Of a stretch of 64,000 nt of DNA, positions 23,776 through 34,967 are shown piece by piece. Numbering within the stretch: position 1 is the first letter of the stretch; every line of letters starts with the position of its first letter. Source of the stretch: Dillenia suffruticosa (lineage: Eukaryota; Streptophyta; Magnoliopsida; Dilleniales; Dilleniaceae). Position numbers and translations under genes: made by a program. The notes beneath the pieces are model-generated. The model had not been told where the DNA came from. It worked only from the letters and a program-made list of their open reading frames with translations, and made no database searches. Location: positions 17,936,608-18,000,607 of the forward strand of contig JAVTVX010000001.1 in assembly GCA_033439265.1 (NCBI GenBank), given 5' to 3'.

Positions 23776-25108
23776 AGAGATTTAAAATCAAGATGTGTAA
23801 AGGAGAAGGTGCTCAAGCTCATTGGCCCAAAATTCAAGCGGTACATGACATTTCACCGTTCAAATTAAATATATTAATTTTTTTTGGCTTGGGTAACCTT
23901 GTAAATTAAAGAAATTGAGCAAGAAGTCTTCAGCATATCTACCCGGTCATTTCGAAAAAGAAATATCCAATGCCGTACAAAGATCCCAATGAAACCTTGT
24001 GCAGAAATCATGGAGATCTCCAAATACATGAAATTGTTCTTAGTGAAACAATCCAATGCTGCAAATTCCCAATGAAACCTTGAGAAGCAAGAGGGGTATA
24101 GAGAATTAAATGACAAATCTCAAAGTCTGTGCCAAATGAAAATATTTGTCAAATTTGCATAAAGAGAATATAAATGAAAATATGTAAAAACTATATCATA
24201 ATTTGCATTACAAGGGGGGTTAATGGCTCACTGGTGGGTTCCAACCTCACAACCCCACTCTTGTAAAGGACCATGCTCTCTGAGTGAATCTAAAAAGGAA
24301 AAAAGGAGAAAGGAAATTGTAGTTTTAAGTTGCTATGCAGGGATTTGGGAGAAGGCTATGACTAAAGCTGTTACTATATTAGAATTCTTATCAAATCATT
24401 TTTTATTTTTGTTACTGAACTAAATAATATCTGAAATCATATGATTAATCAGATTTGAGTTGTTATCATACCCTTTTTTAGAGAAGAACTGTTATAATGT
24501 AATTTTTTCTATTTCTAAAATTCAAACCAGAGTTTTGATGAAAGGATAACTATAATCAACTTAATTCTAGGGTATGTAATTGAGTTGCCTTCATTTTATA
24601 GTTCTAGGTTGGGACAATAATAAGGGAGTTGTACAATCAAATCCTATGGAGTTAAGCTAGCAACAAGCTAGGTAAGCATCTCACTGATATAGGTTGAGAG
24701 ATCAAAACTCCACAATATGTGTTGCTCATCACTAGACAACTCTGAGAACAAAGTATTGGAGAGTTATTTGCGTGCCTTTTAGGAAAAAATACATAAATAA
24801 TTGTCTATTTCTAATAGGACGAGAAACTAGTACCGAAACATGCATATATACATTCTGTAATGAACTTGAAGAAGAGATTGATACCTTCTTTATTGGAATT
24901 ACTGCAGTCCTAAACCTCTCTTTATTTCCGATTCCCTTAAGAGGATTATGATTAAACCGAAAACTACATGCAGCTGTAGGAGCAAAAAGAAGTCTGACGT
25001 TGTACAGAAAAACTCTTCTTAAATTTGTAAGCTCAGAAGAAGTGCTCAGGTGTATAATACAAGTGCATTGAAGCAGGGATTGCCACGTTAAGAAACCAAC
25101 TAAACCAA

Positions 25109-28100
25109 CTATCTGGCCATAACTTGAGGAGCGGATGATCCATCTGATATGTCAAAGAAGATATCATCGCTCTTGCACAACGCATAAACAATATCCACCA
25201 TACTTGGCCTCCTAGATGGATCTTTCTGTATGCAAGCAACCGCAAGAGCCATCACAGTCATCACACTCACCATTGAACTTGAAAACTCTCTGACAACAGC
25301 CTCATCCATCCAACCCTTCAATCTCATCATCTTCTCTTCCTCACTCCCCTCCATAACTCCATTAGCACTAGCCCACAAAACCCTCCCTTCTTTGTCAATG
25401 GCTTCTCTCCCTGAAATCAGCTCAAGCAAAACAACCCCAAAAGAGAAAACATCCATTTTTGTAGACACAACTCCATCCACCAAATACTCCGGTGCTATGT
25501 ATCCCTGTGTTCCAACAATGTGCATTGTTATGGCATTGCAACCGGACTTTGCTAGCCCAAAATTGGCGATTTTTGCTCTCATGTTTGAGTCTATGAGAAT
25601 GTTGCTGCTCTTGATGTCCTTGTGCACCACTCTAGGCCTTGTGTGGTCGTGAATGTATTGAAGGCCATTGGCCACATCAATAGCAATCCTTAACCTAGCT
25701 TTCCAATTAAGTTTTTCAGGCTTGTCGCCATGTAGCCATGATTGGAGAGAGCCATTCTCCACATATTCATAGACTAGATAGCAAGTTGCTTCTTCTGGTT
25801 CAATGCAGAAACCCTCTATTCTCACTAGATTGCCATGATTTACCTTCACAAAGTCACAAGAAAATAATCAATATGCCAAGCTTAATAATAAATCTCAAAA
25901 ACAAGAGGTATGCCTCTAAAAATTTACAATATTTGTTAATAATTTATTCATTTTTATTGGGACTCCATCATTTATGGAAAGGTTGTTGCAGCCCTAGAGG
26001 GGCTTCATCTGGGACCCGAGGGTCCCATTTGCATTTAAATTGTCCCACGAATCTTAGTCTTGGGCCATGCAGCTCTCAAAATCCCCTGACCCTGCCAAAG
26101 CTAGGAGGATTCGCACATTCAATCTCATCACGGTAACAACGAAATAAAACAAGGGAGAGAGAGAGAGAGAGAGAGAGAGAAACATATTCTTGTCAAGCTT
26201 ATTTTCGCTCACCTCATCCATCATGTCCCATACATTTTAATTCAATACAAATAATCAAACAAAAAATTATTTTGTTAGTCATAAAATTCTTAATCTAAGA
26301 AGAAATGCAGCCATAACTTCAATCCAATACGATAAATGGAAAATAAAAAAATAATTAATAAGGACAAGATTGAACTACTTCTTTATTTGCCCTGAATGAA
26401 TTACATAAATAATAAAATGGCAAACTTCTTCAGTTTTTAATTCAGTTTGGTGACAGACTTTAGTTTTCTAATTGAATCTATAATATTCGAGTCTTTTCTT
26501 ATTGTTTAACTACTATCAAAACAAAATCCTGAAACACTTTCCTTGAGAGGCATACATAGGTACATGAATTTATATTTCGCTTTGATGTAACTGGTGGCAA
26601 AGTCATGTGAAATAGTTGCAGTCCCACAAAAAAGGGTGGATTATTTTAACAGAGAATTAAAGAATAATCAACTTCGAAGATTAGAGCAAGATGACAGCAT
26701 TATGCGGCTCAATTCCAAAGCAATTCCTATTATTAGAACCTTAATTTAATATAGTTAGACAAACAATCCTACCAAACCATTATTAAAGTGACAATCAAAA
26801 GATAGGGACGGGTGATCAAATATGATGCCTTTTTCTCATTTGGGAAACATGGTAAGCAACAAGGGAGTTTTGAGCACAGAATCCAATTATCATTGGCAAT
26901 AATCCTGCCACAATACCTTAATCTTAACCAAAAATAATCTGGTTGATCTACTGGCTTAAAACCAAACAATAAGATTCAATAGGAAAATTTGATATGGGGA
27001 ACTATTTCTTTGTGCACTTTCTTTTTCTCTGTGCATTTCACTAAGTTAGTTTTGGTTATAAGTTCCTAAGGAGGTTTTGCATTTACATAGTAAGTTTGCC
27101 GGAATACTTGCTTAATACACGTAATTTGTGATTAATTAATTCTTACGGCAAGATTGTTTGCCGGTGTTGTTGCTAAGATTGGATTAAATATTCCCATGAA
27201 TGAGTTGCTATTCCCTTCCTTGAAATAGTGACTGGTGTTCACAGTCAATGCCATGATAGACCATAATAACTAGTGTCAAAAGTATTCAGCCATCACAAAA
27301 GCCAGACCATGTGCTATTCCAATAAGATTCACTCTCATTGGTAAAGGTCAAGACTTTCTAGTAGCTACTGAATGCAAGATGATGTGCCTTGTGACATCAA
27401 TGAAGATTAAGCAGTCCACAGCCATAAACACAACATCCAATCTAATATAGTTGTACTTACTCTGTTATAGGGCTTTACTTACTCTGTTACGGGGCTCAAA
27501 GTTATCTTTATTTAGCAAAAACAAATAAATAAGTAAATATTGCATCGATGTATCGAAGTTTATCATTTCAAATAAGGTGCAAGATGATGTCAACACTCGC
27601 ACTCTAGAAAAAAGGACAGAAAATTCAACATAGGCAAAACGAGGTCGTTTTAGGACTTTACCTTCTGCAAGATCTTGAGCTCATCATAGGCGTTCCACTT
27701 CATCTTCTTGATGGCAAACATCTCTCCATCAATACACCCCTTATACACAGACCCTTCAATCACGCAGTTTGAATCAAACCCATCTGTGGCTTCTCTCAAC
27801 TCTTCAATCCCAAACACTCTATACTTATCTAAACAATCAGACACATCAGCCATCAAGCTCATTTCCTCACCTTTCCTCTTCAGTAAAACTGCCCCTTTAT
27901 TCCCTTCGAAGTCTCCTTCCACTACTTTCCTTATAAATTCTCTATAACCCCACAAACTCAAAACCAAAACCAAAGCCAACCCACAAATTCCAAGCCCAAT
28001 TGACAACCCTATCACAGCCCCATCTTGGTTTTTAGTGTGAGTACCGTTTGATTGAACAACATTGGGTTGTAAGAGTTGAGGAAGTTGAGAAATTGGGATG

Positions 28101-28771
28101 AATAGGGTGTCGAAAGGTTGTGTTTTGTTGCCATTGAAGTCCACAATTTGCTGGTTCTCGACATTAAACTTTGATGCAATTGAGGAAAGATTATCTGAGG
28201 GTTGAATAACATAGGTGACTAGGTAGTTAATTTTGTTGTTGATCTTTGAGGTTGTGTTTGGGCACATGCAAAAAATGGGGAAAATCACATTCACCCCAAT
28301 GGGTAGATCAGTTGGGACAAGTGTTGGGTTAACAACTTCAACTGATTGGAAATCAGTGAGGTTTTCAAAGTGGTGAGTTGAAACTGTGTAAAAGGTGTTA
28401 CCTGCTTGGATGGTGTAGTTTAAGGGAGCATAGGAAATTGAGGTTGTGTTTGTGGGATTGCAAGAACAAGTTATGGGTATGAAGAGATTTTGGTCTGGGA
28501 TGAGAGGAGAGGTTGGGGAGGATATGTTACTATGTTTGGAGATCATGAGACGACTGACTGAGAAAAGGTCTCCAATGGAGGCCAAATCTAAGAAATCGGG
28601 AGATTGAGCTCTATACAAGACATAGGTTTCACATGGATAGGTGGTGGTGTTGGATGTTGTGCAGGTGTAGCCTGTGGTGGATGGTAGTGCTCGTGAAGTG
28701 TTAAGGTGGTGGCAGAGGAGGATTAACAGTGTGGAGATGCAGATGAGTTTTGGTTTTGGCTTCATTTTCAT
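25109..28771 (-). CDS. LysM receptor-like kinase, LYK4/LYK5-like, probable pseudokinase
   Basis: Two exons: 28771-27662 (370 codons) and 25843-25109 (244 codons plus TAG), 614 aa. The start is the first in-frame ATG (MKMKPKPK); upstream the frame opens only from GTG. Residues 1-28 form a signal peptide. The ectodomain has the CXC spacers of plant LysM receptors (TCSCN, FCMCP) and many Asn-X-Ser/Thr sites. A membrane helix covers about 252-276. The kinase-like domain keeps the AIKK lysine (355), but the glycine-rich loop is reduced to EGSVYKG, the catalytic loop reads HKD (444-446) and the metal-binding motif NFG (464-466) instead of DFG. LysM receptors of this type bind chitin oligomers and signal through an active partner such as CERK1 (family knowledge). 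The split after LQK, before VNHGNLVR, is at phase 0. The 1.8-kb intron has only a GA repeat and AT-rich sequence. Confidence 0.92.
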
Positions 28772-31700
28772 TTTTTTGGGTGTGAGGTTGATGGGTTTAT
28801 GAGTTTTTGTTTTTGACTGATGGGGAAAGAGAGAGAGAGAGAGAGAGAGGGGGGGTGCAAGTATTGACACAGAGGAAGAGTATTTTCAAACTCTCTTGGA
28901 TGGTAGTTAACGATGCATCTCTTCTACCAGCTTGAAGTCAATTAACCAGATGGATTTTGTAGATTGGATGGGGTGGGTCCTGATGGAAGGACTTGTTTGT
29001 TGTTGGTCAACCTGTTTTCATAATTCATGTCTTGATGATAATTGATCACAATCCACAATTGACAAAGGCTCAAACAAGGTCGCATTGATGATGCTTCTTT
29101 GTTATAGGAAAGGAAAAGTAGGGGAAACTTTCAATATTTCATTCATACCTGTCAAGACACTGTGTTCTCAATGAATATATGGCGGTCTGAACTCTCTTTG
29201 TGATTAGATATTTTATTTCTTAATTAAAAATTTTAAATTTAAATTTTAAAAATAATAAAAATAAATTTAAAAAAATTAACCTTTAAAATAAACTTTATAA
29301 TATTCAAATCGTATTAATCAAATAAAATTCAAATATCAATAATAAAAATTAAAAAAACAAAAAAAAGAGTTCACCGATAGCTTTAGTCGAGCAACCCACC
29401 AAACCCAACTATATACCGTCCACAGGGCAAATATATTTTCTCCATCCCACTTTTAAATCCTTATTATTCATATACTAAAGAAAGGATTAAATAATTACAA
29501 TTTTAAAAGAAAACAGTATTAATAAACTAAATTATCTTTTTAAAAAGTATTTTATCATACCAAATTTTGGAATTTAGTAAAATAATATAATAAAATAAAG
29601 TTAAAAAATAATTATTATTTTGTTAATTTTTTAAATGACACTTGAAGTATAAAAATAAAATTTTTTTTTAAAATAAAAACTTAAAATACAACTAGATTTT
29701 GAATTTGAATTCAGAGAAATGAAGTTTATTGGTATACTTTTAACTAAGTGATACCCTTTAAAAAAAAAAAAAAGATTACAGGGTCAAATGAATCAAATAA
29801 TTTTAGTTGATTGTCTATTTAAACAAGTTTTTATTTAATTAATTTAAAAATTATTTTAATTAATTCAAAAATTTTAAAATATTGGAAATATGAACCGTTA
29901 TATACACGATTTGATTATTTAATTTTTAATTTACCATTTGATCTGTTAATTTTTAATTTATTTAATTTATGTAAGATTAGCAAGAACAAAAATCAATTAC
30001 TATGTTGATTGTCCCTTCTACTTGGCATTAAAATAGGGTAGAAAAAAATTGTGTTTATTTGTCAAAATGTTTAACCCTTGTAAGGGGCTAATTGTCCCTT
30101 CTACTTGGCATTAAAATAGGGTAGAAAAAAATTGTGTTTATTGGTCAAAATGTTTAACCCTTGTAAGGGGCTAAATAATTTGGTACTCCCAATTAATTTG
30201 CAAGCTTGCCAGGACTACTGCAAGTGTAGGATCAATGACCACCTGGAAGAAAATAAGAACCTGGTGAAGAGAGAGAACAAAAGGAAGTGACAGATGCTGT
30301 ACCAGAACAATTTATCTTTGGTTCTCTTATCTTTTCTTCTTCCCTCAAAGACGAGCAAAGCATTAAACAGATACATACGAGAGTGGTCTTCATCTGTTTA
30401 TAACTTGTCTCATTTAATGTTATGACTCAGAAGGGGTTAAGAACCTGGGTCTGTAAAGTATGGTCCTGAGAACATTGAAGCTTGCTGACAATAAGGGTCA
30501 TTTATATCAAGTTCGGTGAACCTAATGAACGGTTCGAATCTTGAAAATAATAAGAAATAAAGATTTTAAGAGATTCATTTTTTAAATTAAATCACATAAT
30601 TATTTAAATCAAATTAATCAAAATTTTAAATATCGTCGGTCAAATACCAAAAAATAGTAAAGGCATTCATCCCTTAAATTACTTATGATACTTGTGTATG
30701 CTATTAGATCAAGAGAAGGTTGGATGCTTTTGGTTTTGAATTTGTTTCAAAAATGATATGACTTGAAATAATTGATTAAATGGGGTATTATAAATTATTT
30801 TTTTTAATGTAATGAGAGATACCCTAAAATATTATATCACACCACATCAGCCCCAAGTGAAATACTCAATGAATCTAAACATTATAACATGGGCATATGG
30901 GTACTAGGTGACTAATAAATGCTTTAATTATTCTAGAGATATTATTAAGAACTCTTAATTTAGTGATATTATTTGCTTATATTGAGAAAGAGAAAAATGA
31001 CTCATTCTGTACAAGATAGAAAATAAATAAAAATTTAATAATTATACACGAATAGAATTTCGATCCAAAAAATACATTATTCATTACGAATACTTTTAAC
31101 TTGTAATAGTTTATCCTTTTGATATTATTTTCTTACCTATGGTTAAGATAGGAGTGGAATTTTTCTTAAATCAAGATGAAAAGAACTTTTGGCAAACATT
31201 CATAATACAAATTCTTATTTATAAATTATACAAAATTTTAAAATACAACAATACAATATGATATTTATAAAATAGATTGAGACTTGCTGATCAGCTATAA
31301 CTCAACTAGTATTATCGCTCTTTTTTTAGAGATCTCGAATTTAAATCTCTCCGATGTATTAAAAAAAAGAAAGATCGAGACTTTAGTTGACCTTGGCATA
31401 TCCAAACGGTCGGTAAGGCATAAGGTTCCAAAAGGAATTTTGAGAGTAGAAGAAGAAAACATAATCAAGATCATAAACAAATTCTAAGGGAAGTGGCCTT
31501 GGCGTATCCAAAAGGTAATGCAGAAGGTTCCAATTTGATCTCAACTTCTTCTTCAACATAAATAGAGCCAAAGATTGAGACATTTTTGTTGACATCATCA
31601 ATTAGTTTGTAAACATTTCTCAACTTGGTAATGTGACAATTTAGCTATGGTAAGAAATTTTGACATTTGTAATGCTACTGTTTCTTTGTCATGCCCTAGC

Positions 31701-32033
31701 TACAAAGTTTCCAATTCACATCCATATAGTTATGAGAAATTCCCGTTAACCAGGTATGCTGTTCCTTCTTGTGGCAACAAGGGTGTTCACTGCACACATC
31801 CGGGGGAGGAAGACAATAATTCCAATGCGAGACCTCAAATAAAAAGGGAAATCTTTAATATCACTGAATACAAAAGTTTTTGGTTTGCCCATCTTTTTCT
31901 TTACACAACCTTCATGTCATTAGTGACTTCCCTTTTCTTTTCAAGCAGTGATAAATGATATCTACAAAAGTTGCCTTAAAACTATAGAGAACGTGAGATT
32001 TGCAATAATAGGCTGTTCTTGCTGAGGGGTGGT
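28772..32033. other. Intergenic, AT-rich
   Basis: Upstream region of the LysM receptor gene (GA/CT-rich leader near 28829-28857) followed by AT-rich spacer. Apart from the 83-bp tandem repeat and a possible SINE-like stretch near 31285-31365 (ATAACTCAACTAGTATTATC, then CTCGAATTTAAATC), I see no gene. Confidence 0.6.
30008..30173. repeat. 83-bp tandem duplication
   Basis: Copies 30008-30090 and 30091-30173, both starting ATTGTCCCTTCTACTTGGCA, differ at one base (TTATTTGTC versus TTATTGGTC). Recent duplication in intergenic DNA. Confidence 0.93.
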
Positions 32034-32894
32034 TTACTCTTCATAATGTCTGTGGTTGAGCCTTGACAGTAAAATCGCAGAGATTCCATACTTTTCTTTA
32101 AAGTCCCATATGTCCATGGCGCTGTAGTCATTTATTAACTTATCGCGAGCCGCTCTGTCCATGTATATCTGTGGTTCAAAGTTGTGTGGTTTGTCCTGCT
32201 TATCCGTCTCAATTATGCAAAACACCACAGTGAAAACAGCTGCTCCAATGGACAAGGACTCTCCCTGCAAGGGGCACCATGAAACAATTACAAATGATTT
32301 ACAATTCTAACGGTAAAAGTGATAATCTAGGTTTTAAGTATTAGACAATTTGAGTGATATCAGTCATAAAAAGTTCAAAATTTTATTCAGATAGTCCTCA
32401 ATTTTATATGTTATTATTGTATAAATCTCATAAGAATTTTATTTCAAAAAAAAGAACCACCCGTTCTTTTTTGTATGTTATTATTATATAGTTCTCAACG
32501 TTACTGGAACATGGAAATACACTCCGGCAGCAACAGCAGGAAGAAAGAGCCATGAATGAGATAAGCCCTGTTCAATCCGGAAACGAAAAAATAAAAAAAA
32601 GGAAACTGAGACCAATGATTTTTTTTTTTTTTTACTTGGATCAACTGTTATCTAGAATTTGGCTTGAGTTGCTGTCGGATCCTCTTTAAAGGGAGATCTT
32701 TTAATATAATTCTTTGTATTCTCATAATTAGAATCTGAATTTTGATTAAAAAGTCTAATATTATTTCGATTATACTAACTAAGACCAATGGTGTGCATTA
32801 AACAAGGCCTGAAATGCTTGTTGGGACCTTGGAAACCCGTGGGGGGCTCAACTGCTGCAATGTCATCCGCTATTGCTCCCCAAAATGATCCTGA
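32034..32894 (-). CDS. Candidate small membrane-protein gene or remnant, unidentified
   Basis: I do not recognise the family. Three minus-strand segments look coding. A: about 32894-32836, after TTTCAG, with FWGAIADDIAAVEPPTGF. B: 32563-32507, after AACAG, with SWLFLPAVAAGVYF, ending at a GT. C: 32265-32034, after TTGCAG, with GESLSIGAAVFTVVFCII, then a polar tail ending NHRHYEE and a stop. B and C join at phase 0 and give two closely spaced hydrophobic stretches followed by a charged tail with FEPQIYMDRAARDKLINDY and IWDFKEKYG. The A-to-B junction does not fit cleanly, and no start exon was found upstream before the AARE gene on the other strand. It may be a 5'-truncated pseudogene or a gene with a missed exon. 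Confidence 0.4.
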
Positions 32895-33689
32895 AATTTA
32901 AACCCCAACGAAGATCCACAAATGTTTTCTCGTCCCCCGAAATATGTGAGGTTAGTTTATGTAAAACAAACAGCTTAAGCTTCTCTACTTGACCAAGGGT
33001 TTGGTCAAGTTGGTCAAGTTACTAAGTAAGATAACCCTTGTCATATGGCTATTAAGTCTTCGGTTCGAGCAATTTTTCTCCCTCCCAAAAGGGTTATGTC
33101 CCTTTTGGCAAGACCAAAAAGAATGGTTAAATTACCGAGTAAAACAGACTCTTGTCGTCCCGTGACTGTCAGGCTCCTCCCTCCCATAAGAGTAATGCCT
33201 CTTTTGGTAAAGACCCAAAAGAAAATAAAGAAACACCACGAGGCAAATACATTTATATACTTGTTGGGGTCGGTAAGATATCCTCTTCGTCTCTTAATTA
33301 AATCAGGAGTTTTATTCTCTTTGGGTAGGAAAAAAATAATGTTGTGAGACTCATTCCACAAAATGGACCCTACAATGATTAATCAAAATTAATCAGGATA
33401 AAATTTTATATGTCGGGTGATGACTAAACTATGGAAAAAAAAAAAAAATATACGTGGTGCCCATCATATTTCCCATACTATCTTCTTGAAAAAAACAAAG
33501 AAACAAAGAAACATAACACACTATATTAGGAATGGTGTGTTTAAAGAGAGGAGGGGTGGGGGGGGGGGGGGGAGAGAGAGTTCCTGGCCTAATTCCTTTA
33601 GTAGCCCATCGGTCCATAGAAATGATAAAATTTTTGTTATAATACCCACGAGGCACATCTTGCGGCAGAAAAAGATGCCAAAGGAAGCG

Positions 33690-33790
33690 ATGGCATTGGG
33701 GTGACGAGATTCGTCTGTGTCACTACCACGTATATTGGTCTTAGTATTCTCTCATACTTTGACTCCTGTTCCTCCATCCTTTCTCTTCAA
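33690..33790 (+). other. 5' exon of AARE copy 1: former transit-peptide exon with early stop
   Basis: Aligned with the first exon of AARE copy 2, this 101-nt stretch has an ATG at 33690 and ends at a GTAAAG donor (33791). Spliced to 34946 (after ATGCAG) it continues in phase into the main ATG at 34968 (...TRLTFLI-MDNSG). The fifth codon is TGA (33702-33704). Downstream the frame stays open and hydrophobic/Ser/Pro-rich to the donor. In this copy it can therefore act only as 5' leader, with a short upstream reading frame. Confidence 0.65.
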
Positions 33791-33876
33791 GTAAAGCTGA
33801 CTCTCTCTGTCGCGCACACACAGCCTCCATCCTTTCTCTTCAAGTAAAGTTCACTCTCTCTCTCACACACACAGAC
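33771..33876 (+). repeat. 53-bp tandem duplication spanning a splice donor
   Basis: The segment CCTCCATCCTTTCTCTTCAA followed by the donor GTAAAG occurs at 33771 and again at 33824, each followed by a CT/CA-rich tract. The 5' leader exon of AARE copy 1 thus has two equivalent donors 53 nt apart; use of the second would not preserve the phase to the main ATG. Confidence 0.8.
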
Positions 33877-34967
33877 GCACACACACACAGGTTTTTAACT
33901 TTCTAGTCAATTTACTATAAGAACTTGGATCTTGTAGTTTCCCTTCCAAGTCTTAAATTGAACTGGGTCACTCTGTGCAAGTTTTTTCCTTAGTGAGTTC
34001 CTTTTTTTGATTATTACTCTGTAAATTAATTGTTCGTTTTTCTTTTGGGGGTGCAGATTATTCGGTCATACATTGTTCGTGTTTTTTGTCTGTGTTGTTT
34101 CAAGGGGGTGGGGTTTGATATATGTGCTTTGCTCAAATTTTGGTTCAAATTAAGTGTGGTTGTTTTGTTTTTGGCTTTTGATTTATGAGAATAAGAAATT
34201 CAATAGAATATAAAGAAGAAAGGAACACAGGCATAACACAAGAATGGAAATCAGTGGGATTGAGGGTTTTGTTTTTCAATTAATCATCTTCTATATTTAA
34301 TTCTTGTCTTAAACAATAGCTGTTTTAAAGGTAAATTTACTTGTTTAGCTGAGTTGTGAAATGGTCATTAAAATTGGGATTCTATTGGAGTGGTTTTAAG
34401 AGTAAAATCTTGCAGGCTTTATATTAATTTTTGGATCCGATCATACTTACAAAATTGAAAAATTGTAGGAGCAGAGTTGAGTGTTTAACAGCTATTCTGA
34501 TCAGAAGATTGAAAAGTTTGTTCTTGTATTTCTTTTGGTAGGAAGGATTGAAATTTGGTTAGAAAGGGTAATTTGCGCTGGCCACATCTATCGCTGGTTT
34601 GATGGTTATTGTTCTTTTACCTGTTTTGACATCATCATAAATAACAAATTTTTGTGTTTTCATTTAATCAAAACATTCAAGGGTCAATACAATAATTGAA
34701 GCTCCTACTTCGGGTGGGAACCTCTTTTTTTTTGTCATCTAAAAGGGATCATTTTGACCATCCTTTAGCAAACATTGGACAATATTTAGATGTTAGATCA
34801 TTAAGGATAAAATTTCCCTAATAGCAGCTTGCAAGCTGAGCTCATGAAAAGTGTCACGAGGATCTTTCTCATGATAAGTACCATTCCTCTTCTGATTTTA
34901 CTAAATAATGTTCTTTGTGTTCACTTTTTACTCCATTACATGCAGGACAAGACTAACGTTCTTAATT

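Larger units (their letters stand above)
21889..25108. other. Intergenic with simple repeats and element remnants
   Basis: No supported gene. It holds an AT-rich dispersed repeat (about 22880-23320), a possible tRNA-derived SINE remnant near 23490-23560, and two AT microsatellites (about 23627-23668 and 23736-23772). The GC-richer patch 22490-22810 carries open frames on the minus strand with no recognisable protein. Confidence 0.6.

Noticed and set aside
25230-25652. Plus-strand 140-codon open frame
   Set aside because: Antisense shadow of the LysM receptor kinase exon 2.
33041-33361. Open frames on both strands and a possible SINE (GGTTCGAGC box B-like)
   Set aside because: There is an imperfect internal repeat of about 105 bp, but no clear box A, tail or target duplication; not enough to call an element.
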